This document shows positions 21,779-32,613 of a stretch of DNA of 64,000 bases, in pieces (within the stretch, counting starts at the first letter, position 1; every line of letters starts with the position of its first letter). Under the pieces are notes generated by a model that searched no databases, was not told the DNA's origin, and was given only the letters and a program-made list of their open reading frames with translations. The stretch is from Novakomyces olei. Lineage: Eukaryota > Ascomycota > Novakomycetes > Novakomycetales > Novakomycetaceae. A program made the translations under genes and the position numbers. The DNA lies in NCBI GenBank assembly GCA_016906335.1, contig JADEYG010000003.1, positions 992,001 to 1,056,000 of the forward strand, read 5' to 3'.

Positions 21779-23491
21779 ATGGAACAAGCCAGAGCGCTCG
21801 TCGAAGCGCTGATTGCCGACGGGTGCACTGTCAATGCCGTCATTCCACGCGCAACAGCTCACGCGGGCAACGGCATTTTTGCTACAAGACATATAAATGT
21901 ACGCGTGCCATTGAAGCTCTACGACTAACAGTTCCAGAAAGGCGAAACGCTATTTACTGTTCCTTACAGGCACCTTTTTAATAAGCCAAATTTATTAAAA
22001 AGTGCTAGTAGCGTGAATCGCAATATCGCTCGTGGCAAGATTACTAGTCACCAGGCTTTGACCGCGTTTCTAGTCTTGGAAGCACTCAAGGGTGGGAAAA
22101 GCAAATGTGCTGCCTATATGAACACTTTACCCGCTCTACAGGAGTACCGCTCAATGGCGATCGTATTGCACATTAAAAACTCGCCTTTAAGTCAGTTTTT
22201 CACTAGTCAAATTAATGGTAACTTTACAACCTACTCGTGCCTTTAATTCTCTTGACTGGGACGGGGTCTATTTTGAGCCTGATTTGTTTACGTATTATTG
22301 CGTTTGTGTCTTTGTCTCTATTTAATTTGCTTTTAATCACGATTAAATTAACGTCAAGACAAGCTACAATGGCAGTTGGCCCAGTACAGTCGCGACGAGT
22401 TTGTTGTTCGACGACGACTTTTACGTTATGTGCTCCTCGATGATCACAGGGCAGCAATCAAGGACGACGAAGAATTCAATGGTCTTTTTATGTGGGCTTG
22501 GATTACAGGTATGGTCTTGAAATGTTAATAAATTACAAACAATAAATAATAAAAAGATAAACAAATGGAAGCATCTTTTGAAGCAGCAACAGCAACGACA
22601 AAAACAGGGCAAAACATGTTACGCAAGTTGTCGAAGATGATTAAAAATATACATAAATTATTCAACGATCCATAACCTATCACTGTTCTTAACGCTTCAG
22701 TAAACACAAGATGCTTGTATTTCAAGGTGACGGCGGACGGGGAATCGCTGGAGGAGAATATGACACTATCGCCCATGGTGGACTTGCTCAACCACACGGC
22801 AGAGGAGTCAGCGGGCGTAGAGCTGCAGTATACAAGGGCCGGTATGAGTATTGTAGCTGGACAATCATATGAAATCGACGATCAAGTGTTTTTGAAGTAC
22901 GGCACACACACAAATCAGACGCTTTTTTTAGAGTATGGGTTTTGCTTGCAGAGCAACCCGACACGGGAACTTAATCTCGACCATATTGTATCCAGCGAGG
23001 CTTCGGCGGAACAGAAACTTTGGCTAGAAAGGCAGGGGTATTGGGCAGATTTGACCCTGAGTGGAACTGAGTCTTCTTTCCGCTCTGAAGTCGCCCTAAG
23101 GGCTCTTCTTATCCCTGATTGTATATTGCAAAGAAGCAATTTGGCATTGAAAACGTTTGAAACAAGCTTGGACCGAGAAATGAATAAAAAAGAAAATTAC
23201 AATACAATCAAGAACAGTTCCATGTTCAAAGACCCCCAATTGCGGGCGCTCGAGCAAATGATGTCTGGTCTGCGCGATGGTTCGTATAACCAGTCGCAAT
23301 ACGAAGCTCAACTAGCAAACATTCTCATAGCTCTCCGAGCTGAGGCTGAAGCCAAAATTGAATCGATCAAGCAGATATGCAACACTGTTGATGGCTTGGC
23401 CCTTTCAAACTTGAACCTTATTTGGCAGGAACAACTTGAATTGTGCAATACTTGGCTCGAAGCATTGGATCCTATACGGCCCAGTAGATAG
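21779..23491 (+). CDS. SET-domain lysine methyltransferase (SETD6/Rkm-type)
   Basis: Likely methylates lysines on non-histone proteins, ribosomal proteins being the best-known fungal targets. Exons 21779-21898, 21932-22217, 22359-22508, 22701-23491 give 448 aa. The N-terminal SET half shows AHAGNGIFATRHINFQKGETLFTVP. The catalytic C-half shows MTLSPMVDLLNH (the NH of the SET pseudoknot) and YEIDDQVFLKYGTHTNQTLFLEYGF. A Rubisco-MTase-like helical domain follows. The first intron is only 33 nt and cannot be translated (in-frame TAA); its GACTAAC branch site directly abuts the AG. Substrate specificity cannot be told from sequence. Confidence 0.83.
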
Positions 23492-23504
23492 GGCACAAAA
23501 GAAC

Positions 23505-24695
23505 CTAGCCAGTTAATTTGAAAACGCCTTGAATATACGCTCTATCCATAGCGAGCTGAAGCTTGCGATTTTCCACTCTTTGGCCAACACGAGCCAAGGA
23601 AACAGTTTCGAGGCCGGCCGATTGCATGAGGGTTTCAACCCGATCTATTGTGAAAAAATAGCTTATTGTCCCGTCTTGACGAACAAATGTGTTTGGTGCA
23701 ATTTTAGAAGGCTGCTGGCTACGAGCAAAACGGGTGTGTGCAAAATCTCCGCTCGCATAGTCCCGAAATAAAAGCAAAGCACCCCGGCTCATTGCCTTTT
23801 TGATATTTGCTAAGACCGCGGGCTGTTGTTCTGCTGGAATTGCACTCAGGACAAATATACAGCTTACCACGTCAACTGTGCCGGTTGGCACAAGTGGGTC
23901 CTTGGCAACGTCACATACAAACGCCTCACACCTGTCTTGCGTATAAGACTCGTGCTCTTTTAGTAGCCGAATGGCTTCCTTACTGATATCACACGCATAA
24001 AGGAACAGGTTGCTGTGCCGCTCGAGGACTCTGCTGTATTAGCAGCAAACTAATGATTGACGACCTGTGATCATTTAAGCTATTGATATAGGTCTAATAA
24101 ATAAACTTTAGGCAATAGAATAGAAACGAAATCAAACGAAAAAAATTGGATAAATTGGATTGAACTGAACAAAATAGTACAGAATAACAGAAAACAAAAC
24201 AACTCATAATGTAGTCATATTATTGTTTGCAAGCTTTTCATACGGGAATACAAAATTGCCAACACCACAGCCGATTTCTAGCCCAATGACTTTGTCCTTG
24301 CCTGAAAAGACCCCAGCAAACTCGCGGTCGATCCAATGCCTAGGAGGAGTCAGACTAGTGAAAAGTGGAAGAATATAGTCGCAGTCTTTTGCTGTTTATT
24401 TAAGCATGTAATTTTTGTTTCTCATTTTCTTTTTTAATACAAACTTTTAAAGTCTAAATAAGGACATAAAACCTTCGCCAATTCTTACCTGTCTTTGAAA
24501 AACCGTGTACTGTTCCGTTTGTAGAATAAATTCCTGTGCTTTAGTACAGCATTTTCGATATGTAAATGTACCAACTGCGCCCACTTTCACGTTTGTACTT
24601 GTCAACCCAGAAAGCTTTGAGTGTCTGATAAATGTTAGCTCTTGAATATGTGCTGATAAACCTACAGCGATATCTTTATCGTCAAACTCTTCCAT
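23505..24695 (-). CDS. tRNA N3-methylcytidine methyltransferase (METTL6/Trm141-type)
   Basis: An S-adenosylmethionine-dependent enzyme that forms m3C32 in certain tRNAs. Minus-strand exons: 24695-24666, 24624-24572, 24533-24489, 24339-24244, 24030-23505 (249 aa). Diagnostic strings after splicing: SWNLFYKRNSTRFFKDRHW, then EIGCGVGNFVFP (SAM-binding motif I), LYACDISKEAI (motif II), VDVVSCIFVLSAIP (motif IV), and LLFRDYASGDFAHTRF with FVRQDGTISYFF. Three junctions recreate family motifs exactly, which supports the model. The start is the first ATG of a 10-codon exon and is the least certain point. It is convergent with the SET gene, with only 13 bp between stop codons. Confidence 0.9.
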
Positions 24696-25247
24696 ATGCG
24701 CTTGATCAGTCCAATGTCTTGATAAGAATCAATTCGCCAGCGTCAAGTTCCAACCCCAACCTATACTAATTTTGTCTGCTATCCTTCGGCATGTCCTTCG
24801 TTTCACTTTGAATACAATGTTTTAATTGTATTTATTTTCATTCTGTTCGTATCAGATTCAATCAAAACTTTACATTATCGTCCACAAATTATGATATCCG
24901 TAATACTTAGTTAGATACAAGGCCAAAGTGGTAAAATAAAGCCAGTATATATATAATTTCAAGGATGGCAATTGTACAGTAAAGATCTTGCAATAATGAT
25001 CGCGACATAGACACGATTCTAAGACTAGCTCATGGAATATTTACAGGCCGCTCTAGCCGCCTCATTCCGTTGGCAAAACCCTTCAACTTGACGCCTTCTG
25101 CAAGCATGTTACTAGTCATAAGTTTACTGGTCATATAGCTTTACAAGAACATGAAATAGTTTCACAGAAATTTGCTACAATAATTAGCTCAATCGACTAT
25201 GCTACTGAAGCCCCACGACCGTTGCGAGTTGCGAGTAAACGGCCCAC
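24696..25247. other. Intergenic upstream of METTL6-like gene
   Basis: AT-rich; includes the METTL6-like promoter and the 3' end of COX13. No further gene seen. Confidence 0.5.
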
Positions 25248-25963
25248 TTATTCACCAGGCTTGACAAAATTGACCTTGTCGTTCCAGAAAAGTGTCTTCG
25301 TGCCGTCGCCAAAAGGAAAATCGCGAGCGTGCCAGTTCTGGTATTCCATCTGGGGCTTCTCAGGATCGGGCGGGTGTTCATGCAAATGCTCTTCGTGGTC
25401 AGTGAACAGCCTATACGCATTGTAGCCACCGGCTATAATGGCGGGGATACAGAGACTAGATGTTAGATGGAACAAGTAAGCTTATAAATTGCTGCCCTGC
25501 AGCGCTCAAGTGCAGGTTTTGGACTGACGGTCCGGCAAGAGATATTTCGTGGGGGGCAAAACAAAGCAACAAGTTTTTGCCAATTAAAAATGCCTTTAAA
25601 AGTGCCTTTAAACGACCGATTCATGAACCGGCTCGGTGAAGGCTCAGGCAATTGAATAAATGGAAGGCTCCTTACTAGACAGAGATCTTGCGCCACAGAT
25701 CTTGATCGTTAGCGAAACTGCAGTCAAATTTACGCTGTATTCTTCAGCTTACCAGCAGTTCCAGCAGCGTGCTCGCGAGCAGCGGAACGCCTTTCCGACA
25801 GCAGACTGTACTCGTGCTTCAGATTTTCGTCAATCTTGAAAGCGGACGGTGCGGAACTTGCGGGGGCCGCAAATTGGGTTTTAGCCGCGCTGGAAAAGGA
25901 GCGTGCCGCAAGAGCTTGCGTTCTTGCAGACGCGGCCGCCATTGTCGCTACACGCAACACCAT
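25248..25963 (-). CDS. COX13: Cytochrome c oxidase subunit 6A (Cox13)
   Basis: A nuclear-encoded subunit of respiratory complex IV, with one membrane span. Minus-strand exons: 25963-25753, 25700-25676, 25455-25248 (147 aa). The N-terminus is a mitochondrial presequence (MVLRVATMAAASARTQALAARSF). The 25-nt middle exon encodes DLWRKISV, which joins to YLCIPAIIAGGYNAYRLF, the membrane span. The tail YQNWHARDFPFGDGTKTLFWN is the family signature. COX13 is a classical neighbour of APN2 at the MAT locus of filamentous ascomycetes; here it sits between APN2 and the MAT-like genes. A telobox lies 84 bp upstream. Confidence 0.95.
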
Positions 25964-26535
25964 AATGAATTGCAATCGGAACGTAAGCTTGAACCGCAAT
26001 GTGTTTGGTCCTCGTCTGATGTAGCGTCTAGAGTTGGTAGATTGGAGTTAGGGTTTTCGGGCGCATTAGCAGGGTTTTCATTGATGAACCATGCCGGCGG
26101 TGTTACTTGTGTGTGTGCCGTAGTGCATTCATTACATGGTAGGTGTACTATATTGTGGACTAATATTTCATTACCTATAGTTAGTCGCATTCTGGTACAG
26201 TATGGTATAAAACTTTGGAATGTGTGCCTGTTTTAACAGCATTAGACTTCGGTAAAGGGAGGCCGGCTGTTTTATATGGAAGTCGAAAACATTAAATCAA
26301 TTCCCTTTATTTGTGCTTATAGTTGATCCTATTTATTTATCTATTTATTTATTTATTTATCTATTTATTTATTTATTTATTTTATAATAACTTTATTATC
26401 CAACAGGGACTGCACTGTACTATCTATCGCCTACTAAATAACCAACTATACATGACCAAAACTATACAGGTCCACTCTACTAATGCAAAGATCAATGCCT
26501 AATCAATATGTACACTTGCTGTGCCTTTAAACAGC
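25964..26535. other. Intergenic with telobox and (ATTT)n run
   Basis: A TTAGGG motif at 26047-26056 and an (ATTT/ATCT)n run at about 26333-26382. No coding sequence supported. Confidence 0.6.
26047..26056 (-). promoter_or_regulatory. Telobox upstream of COX13
   Basis: GTTAGGGTTT, 84 bp before the COX13 start codon on its 5' side. Recognised by motif only. Confidence 0.45.
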
Positions 26536-28557
26536 TCATGAAGGGTACCGGCTGCCTCGTTCTGCGCTGACTCCATAAACATTCATTGGACCCGTCGCGT
26601 CCAAGCGCGAACGGTAAGGTCGTTGCTGTGGAACTGGCGCACCCAGGTCTCCACCAGCCACAGAGAAATTTGCCCGTGGCGAGATGAAATTGTGCCCACG
26701 AACCCCACCACGGCCCCCACCACGTCCCCCACCGCGACCACCACCTCGAACTGCTCGACCGCCACCGGCTAAAGGCCCCGTGGGTAATTCGAAATCAGGG
26801 TTGTTTGAGAGCAACTGGTTCATTTTGTCTGAGTTATCCTTCCGTCTAGGGTTAATTGCCCCCGTAAACTCTTGGCCCGAGGAGGGCTGCCATTTAGGAT
26901 TAACTCCACGTTGACTAACGCTCGTAAAATTGCTCGAAGTGCTTCCTGTCGGCGACTGCGGCTGCTCCGTAGGCCGAGTCAAATCGTAGTTTGAATCCTC
27001 ATTGCCCATGGCTCCTCTATATAGCTTTGAGCTGCTCCCGTTTGCAGAAGTATTGAAGTTTAGGGCACTATCAAGACTGGACTGGGAAGCGTTTCGCAGT
27101 CCCCCACCAACAAAACTTGTGCTTGCTTCGCGGTAACTCGGCAGAGACTGCTGGTTGTATCGAGGCTGCTGGCTTTGCAATTGCTGTTGCTGCCGAGGCA
27201 AATTTTTGCCGGCAAAGGGAGGACGCGGAGGCATGCCGTCCATACGATTGGGGACTGGATCATCTGCCAATTGCTGAAGCGCCCACTGCTGGCGTGGAGG
27301 CACATAGGTAGGTGCTTGAGCCTCTGTGCTTCTATCCAAGGGTTTTCTTTGCTCAAAAGGTCTTTGTTCGTGTCTCTGGTTAAACCCTCTTTGCTCTCGA
27401 CCTGGCAGAGTCGCCTCCTTTCCGTCTGGTTGTTTTGTTTTAGCCACGGCCGGAACAATTGGGCCTACTGGTCCAGGAGGAAGTCGTCCGACTGGAATTT
27501 GGCCTGGGCCAGAAAATCCTGGCTGAGGGACATTTGCTGGCTGTGCGGAGGAAGGAGCATTGAAGGCAATTTTGGGGATAGTTGGTTCTCCCAACTGCCG
27601 ATGCTGAGGAGGCACAGGCGGAACCGAGGGCACATTTGACTGGATATTATTGGCAGCCCTGTTTGCCCTTTGCGCCGACAGTGGTAGCCTTGATGATGAC
27701 GAGTGTGAGGAAACATTGTAAAGATTGCTAATGTCTGCCGGCCGCCTATAATTGCTATCATCATTGTTATTATTGTCATTCCGAAGCCGACGACTCCTCT
27801 CTGAATCGTCATTATTACGTAAAAGGCTCCGATCCTCCTCGTCACTGCCAGACTGTGAATGCGTACTCGATTTGACAACGTCGATCTCTGTAAACTGTGG
27901 GAGAGACGCTGTATTCTCATGGACGAGCTCCTTGTCCATGTCCCCTTGTTTTGCAAAATAAGCTGCTCCCGACATTTCTGGATTATCAGCAATACGACGG
28001 TGCATTGCCTTGCGCATTGCGACTCGGCGACGGCCAAAGCAAAGAGCAATAGCGGCAAAAATATCAAGAATAGCCGCCACCAGTGTGACCCATGTGCCCC
28101 AGGACGCATTGGCCGCCGGAACAAACAAGAGCATGTCCACAATAAAGGCAAGCAGCGTCACAATCAGCGTTGGAAGCAGAGAAAAAATTGTAAAGGAGAA
28201 GAACCGGGCAGAGTGGGCGGCGGAGCGTATGTGAGCAATAAGTGTTATTAAAAAACTGATAAGGCTGAGCCCGGCAGCAACGGGATGAGCAATAAGGATA
28301 TACGACAAAATGTGACGAGAATTTGCTGACAGCCTGAACGCGTTAGACCCTGTGATTTGAGGGTAGCCGACTCCAATGGGAGAACAATCGTCGCCGACAA
28401 TGCGGCAGTAGCCAAAGACACCATACCGGTACCCGTCTGCCTCTGCCAAGTAGGAAAAAGACGCGATTGGTACAGATACCACAGTGAGTATTAGCAGCAC
28501 AAAGGCGATGAATGTTATTATAGCGCCGAGGGACGCTGTGCGAAATCGCACGGCCAT
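26536..28557 (-). CDS. PalI/Rim9-family (SUR7-like) four-span membrane protein
   Basis: PalI/Rim9 acts at the plasma membrane in ambient-pH (PacC/Rim101) signalling. The frame gives 673 aa from the ATG at 28557; a longer frame needs a non-ATG start. Four hydrophobic segments lie within the first about 180 residues: GAIITFIAFVLLILTVVSVP, the region after SRHILSYILIAHPV, FSFTIFSLLPTLIVTLLAFI and WVTLVAAILDIFAAIALCF, with YGVFGYC in the first loop. The remaining about 480 residues are a disordered cytosolic tail rich in Ser, Asn, Pro and Gln. It ends with an Arg-Gly block (GGGRGGGRGGGRGGVRG), unusual for this family. The long tail is typical of PalI and separates it from Sur7. A telobox pair lies 11-26 bp before the start. 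Confidence 0.82.
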   Translation of the reverse strand: MAVRFRTASLGAIITFIAFVLLILTVVSVPIASFSYLAEADGYRYGVFGYCRIVGDDCSPIGVGYPQITGSNAFRLSANSRHILSYILIAHPVAAGLSLISFLITLIAHIRSAAHSARFFSFTIFSLLPTLIVTLLAFIVDMLLFVPAANASWGTWVTLVAAILDIFAAIALCFGRRRVAMRKAMHRRIADNPEMSGAAYFAKQGDMDKELVHENTASLPQFTEIDVVKSSTHSQSGSDEEDRSLLRNNDDSERSRRLRNDNNNNDDSNYRRPADISNLYNVSSHSSSSRLPLSAQRANRAANNIQSNVPSVPPVPPQHRQLGEPTIPKIAFNAPSSAQPANVPQPGFSGPGQIPVGRLPPGPVGPIVPAVAKTKQPDGKEATLPGREQRGFNQRHEQRPFEQRKPLDRSTEAQAPTYVPPRQQWALQQLADDPVPNRMDGMPPRPPFAGKNLPRQQQQLQSQQPRYNQQSLPSYREASTSFVGGGLRNASQSSLDSALNFNTSANGSSSKLYRGAMGNEDSNYDLTRPTEQPQSPTGSTSSNFTSVSQRGVNPKWQPSSGQEFTGAINPRRKDNSDKMNQLLSNNPDFELPTGPLAGGGRAVRGGGRGGGRGGGRGGVRGHNFISPRANFSVAGGDLGAPVPQQRPYRSRLDATGPMNVYGVSAERGSRYPS

Positions 28558-30492
28558 GCTGTAGTGATTAGGGCTAGGGTTTAGCGGCAAGTCGATATGC
28601 TCTCGAGCCACGAATCAATGCAATGACAAGAAATTATCGCTCAGACGTATCTAACAGACTGTATCGATACAAATTCAAAGTTTACCTTGCGCCAAAGTTT
28701 TCTCAACTGAATTTTTTTTTTTTAAATGAAAAAGGCAACAAAAAGATCGACTGTTTGGATCCGACGAACCCCAATTTGATCGAAAAAGCGTTTCAGTTTG
28801 ATAACGAGCGCAATTCTGGAGCGGCAAGTCGCGTAAATATCTCACACGCGAATAGACCACGGGTCAATTACGTCGCAGATCAAACTTTGTTCAGAGACAA
28901 AAGCGCGACGGGAACAAACCCAAGGGCGACACGGAACTCTAATCTGAGAGCGGACAAAGTGGAGCAGAGCTAAGCTTTACCGGTGACTTTGAATAAATTA
29001 CAAAGATTGACAATAAGCCTTGACCCTGGCCTTGCTCGGTCCTGACCTTTGTACACGGGCAAGTGGGCTCTTTTGCCTCTGGATCGCCTAGTGCCTGTCG
29101 AATGTGGCGCAGAAAACCCTACCAAAGGGCTGGCTAATTCAGCCATTGTTGTTTAATGCACCGATGATAACGCGTTTATATTTAAGTATATTTATGTTTA
29201 AATATATTTATATTTAAGTTAATTATATGATTGTAGAATCTACTATAGTTTACCCACGGATATTACTCGCGACACACAAGTAATTTATTAATGTTTGTTT
29301 TATGATATTGACCCTGGAACTATTGCAACTGCTGAAGCTTTATTTTTCTTTGGAATATTTCGAGCTTATTTTCATAGTAGTTTAAATCCAACAAGTTCTG
29401 TCCCGTATATTATTCTATATTTGTATGACCACAGTATGGGCACAGTATGGGCAACAGTATGGGCATAGTATGGAGCACGCGCATATATTAATCCATTTTA
29501 TGCCGTTATCTCTCCAATAGCGAATATCAATACTGATTGATATATCAACTTTGTCGACCGACTGAGCTTTATAAATATTTACAGAGGTAGTAAGAATTAT
29601 TATTTCTGTATGTTGTAGAAACAGCGCGGCGACTCAATTTAAGTGGTAATACTAGCTGCACGACTATGTTTCACTTGGTTGCGAAGCACACTTGTCTCAG
29701 CGTATGAGAACATCTAAGAATGAAGTGTATAACCTTGTGCATTGAAAGTGTACGAAAATGGAGTGTTTGACCGTATGTATATACTCAAACCTAATGTAAA
29801 CAAACTGCCTGAACAACACTTTTAAACAGCTTTTTATTAATGAGCTTGACCTCGACGAATAGTATACATATTCAAACGTTCATCTACTCACAACGAACCA
29901 AGCTCCAACGAACCTTCATCGACGCCGCTCCCCGATCTGTATACGCGAGGACCCCGCGTAAATATTATTATCATCGTGACAAGTAACGCTGGCCACCGGT
30001 ATACATATTATGTACACAATTCACAAAAGATACGTAATATTACTTGTACGGTGTGAATAATGTAGTAATTATACTCCGCTTTTCAAGTAATGCTTACTTA
30101 TCACTTGTGTCATCATGTCAGTGAGACAAGACATTGCTTATCGTAATCTATTTACGCACGTCAGCACGTCTATGTTCACACTATATTTGTTAGTTAATAT
30201 ATTGCACGTGCACTTTTACCCGACCTACGCCAAGTCTCGTAGGCGTTTCGTACGGCACCCTTACCGTTCGCTAACACGCGAGCTTGCAATCTGAACTCGT
30301 AATCTTCCAAGACTCATAAAGGCTCTGTTTGACTCAACCAAACTCTGGGAGTCTGGAGTTTCAACTGGTTTATTACACAGTTTCCACTTCAATCAGTCAT
30401 TCCTGACTTTGATATATTTACCGCGCCGGTCGTGGTGACAAATTAAAACAGCTTCTATTCACTCCCCGTCGACTGGTCTTGCCGATTGTTTT
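28558..30492. other. Long divergent intergenic region (1.9 kb)
   Basis: A teloboxed 5' flank of PalI (28568-28583), then AT-rich sequence up to MAM3. A 116-codon open frame at 28623-28973 has no family likeness and is probably chance. I searched for tRNA-like B boxes and long ORFs and found none I could support. Confidence 0.55.
28568..28583 (-). promoter_or_regulatory. Paired telobox at the PalI gene start
   Basis: TTAGGGCTAGGGTTTA, ending 11 bp before the ATG. It may lie within the transcript leader. Confidence 0.45.
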
Positions 30493-32613
30493 ATGGTAGA
30501 GACGCAATCGTCTACCAAACACTCTCGCCGCTGCGGTACCCGACTCTTGTCTTTAGCCGATCAATGTGAACAGCTCGCCGAGCCCGCGTTCGCTAAGCCT
30601 CTAGTCCATCGCCCGGTCGATCAAGACTACAGCGAACAGTTTCTGCAGTCAGCCTGGTCCCCACTTGTCTCCAAGTACCTGCACTCTCTGTCCCTGCTGC
30701 TTTTGTGGGTCTACATCGCTGCGGCCCCTACTTGCGCCGCTGCCTCCAACTCTCACTCTGCTCATGCTGGCACGCAGTCTCACCAGAATGCCCACGGCCA
30801 CCATAAACCAGTGTCCGTTTACGTTTGGGAATGGATCGCTGTCCTTTTGCTCGTCTGTGTCTCGGGCGTTTCTGCGGGACTCACTCTCGGGCTTATGAGC
30901 CTCGACGAAACACAGCTGTACGTACTTTCCCAGTCTGGTTCCACCCAGCAGAGAAGGTGGGCTGAAAAGATTATGCCGATTAGGAGAAAGGGCCATTTGC
31001 TACTCGTTTCGCTCCTGCTGCTAAACGTCGTTGTGAATGAATCACTGCCTATTATATCGGAAGACGCGCTGGGCAGTGGCGTCTTTTCCATCGTTGTTTC
31101 CACCATTTTAATCGTCATTTTTAGTGAAATATTGCCACAAGCAATCTGCTCCCGTCACGGGTTGGCTGTTGGCGCAGCCCTGGCTGTTCCCGTCCAGCTG
31201 ATAATCTGGATCGAGTTTATCGTTGCTTACCCTATTGCCCGGCTACTAGACTGGATGCTGGGCCAGCATCATGGTATTATCTACCGTCGAGCTGAGCTGA
31301 AGGAACTCATCCGCTTTCATGCCCAGCAACAGCATCATGGCGGAGACTTGAACGTCGATGCTGTCACCATTATGAGAGGCGCTCTTGACCTTCAGGAAAA
31401 GGTAGTCAGGGATGCAATGACGGATATCGATAAGGCTTTTTGTCTGCCAATTGACTGCCGACTGGACCGGACTACTGTGCAGCGTATAGTTGATTCTGGA
31501 CATTCAAGGATACCTGTTTACGAGGGCACTTTGAATAATGCACAGGACAACGTTGGAGAAGGAAGTGAAGGACAAACAAAAGGAAGTGAGGCAGTTGAAG
31601 GCAATCAAACATTATCATACAAGATTATAGGCTGCCTTTTGACAAAAAGCCTTATTCTTATCGACCCGGACGATGCTCTGCCCCTAAGGGATATAGCAAT
31701 TATCCGTATGCCCTATGTTCAAGACAATCTGCCTCTGTTCGATATACTCAATTCCTTCCAGGAAGGCAACTCGCACATGGCGATCGTTGTGCCTTCGCCT
31801 CCACGTGCCGGTGAAGGTGGCAGTGGGCCAGATAATGGAAGCGATGGCCATCCTGAAAGCTCAAGATCATCATTTGATGACGTCACACAGCCTATGCTTG
31901 CAGGTGGGCAGCAGGTACCGCTTTTCCCGCTGTGGTCAGAGGCTGATATGGAGCAACTGCCGCCTATTGGCATAATAACTCTGGAAGACGTGCTGGAAGA
32001 GCTGATCCAGGAGCCCATCTGGGACGAGTCTGACGTGCAAGAATCGCTGAATAATGCAAGACGGCCTCGAGCTGGGCTAGCTGTTCCCTTGGAGACTGGT
32101 GAGCGGCTTATTTTGGCAACAGACCGGTTTCGTCAGCAAGTTGTAGCTGCACCAAAGGCAGTTCGATCCAAGTCGAACATTGCAAAAGCCGTGGAAGGCA
32201 AAAATGAAGATGCAAGTACAGTGGGGCCCTTAAAGCCAAATTCGCCGACGACTGATGCGATAAGAGAAAAGGAGGATTATTTGGCAATTGATAAGAAACG
32301 TAACGAGGAAGCAGAGCGTTTAATGAAGAAATCTGAGTACCAAGCCAGTCCAGCAGAAACAGGCCAGGTCGAGGATTTTACGCATTATCCCCGCATTCAA
32401 CAGGTGTCTGGCCACAACTCACCCAAAAAGAGCTTGCCGAATCTGCCTGCTGATGCTATTCTGCCTGCTGATGCTATTCTGCCTGCTGATGCTATTCTAC
32501 CTTCTGGTCTCCGTTCAATATCGCCCAGACTTTCTATGGATCAGCAAAAACGCAGCCAATCACCTGCTACCAGGAACAGGTTCAAAAGTATTGCCCTCAA
32601 CTCGAAGCATTAG
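30493..32613 (+). CDS. MAM3: CNNM/Mam3-type metal transporter (DUF21 + CBS pair)
   Basis: A vacuolar or plasma-membrane protein of the CNNM/CorC family linked to Mg/Mn homeostasis. A single exon of 706 aa. After an N-terminal hydrophobic segment with His/Ala-rich loop, the DUF21 transmembrane domain begins at about residue 112 (EWIAVLLLVCVSGVSAGLTLGLMSLD), continues with HLLLVSLLLLNVVVNESLPI, and ends with ILPQAICSRHGLAVGA. The CBS pair follows: DIDKAFCLPIDCRLDR and GHSRIPVYEG, then PPIGIITLEDVLEELIQEPIWDESD. An 18-bp unit repeated three times (32443-32496) encodes LPADAI repeats in the disordered tail. The start ATG at 30493 is the first in the frame. Confidence 0.9.
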   Translation: MVETQSSTKHSRRCGTRLLSLADQCEQLAEPAFAKPLVHRPVDQDYSEQFLQSAWSPLVSKYLHSLSLLLLWVYIAAAPTCAAASNSHSAHAGTQSHQNAHGHHKPVSVYVWEWIAVLLLVCVSGVSAGLTLGLMSLDETQLYVLSQSGSTQQRRWAEKIMPIRRKGHLLLVSLLLLNVVVNESLPIISEDALGSGVFSIVVSTILIVIFSEILPQAICSRHGLAVGAALAVPVQLIIWIEFIVAYPIARLLDWMLGQHHGIIYRRAELKELIRFHAQQQHHGGDLNVDAVTIMRGALDLQEKVVRDAMTDIDKAFCLPIDCRLDRTTVQRIVDSGHSRIPVYEGTLNNAQDNVGEGSEGQTKGSEAVEGNQTLSYKIIGCLLTKSLILIDPDDALPLRDIAIIRMPYVQDNLPLFDILNSFQEGNSHMAIVVPSPPRAGEGGSGPDNGSDGHPESSRSSFDDVTQPMLAGGQQVPLFPLWSEADMEQLPPIGIITLEDVLEELIQEPIWDESDVQESLNNARRPRAGLAVPLETGERLILATDRFRQQVVAAPKAVRSKSNIAKAVEGKNEDASTVGPLKPNSPTTDAIREKEDYLAIDKKRNEEAERLMKKSEYQASPAETGQVEDFTHYPRIQQVSGHNSPKKSLPNLPADAILPADAILPADAILPSGLRSISPRLSMDQQKRSQSPATRNRFKSIALNSKH
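32443..32496 (+). repeat. 18-bp x3 coding repeat in MAM3
   Basis: Three near-identical CTGCCTGCTGATGCTATT units encode LPADAI. They are in frame and near the C-terminus. Confidence 0.9.

Noticed and set aside
28623-28973. 116-codon plus-strand frame upstream of the PalI gene
   Set aside because: No domain, no recognisable motif; it lies in the 5' flank of PalI and is AT/poly-T interrupted.
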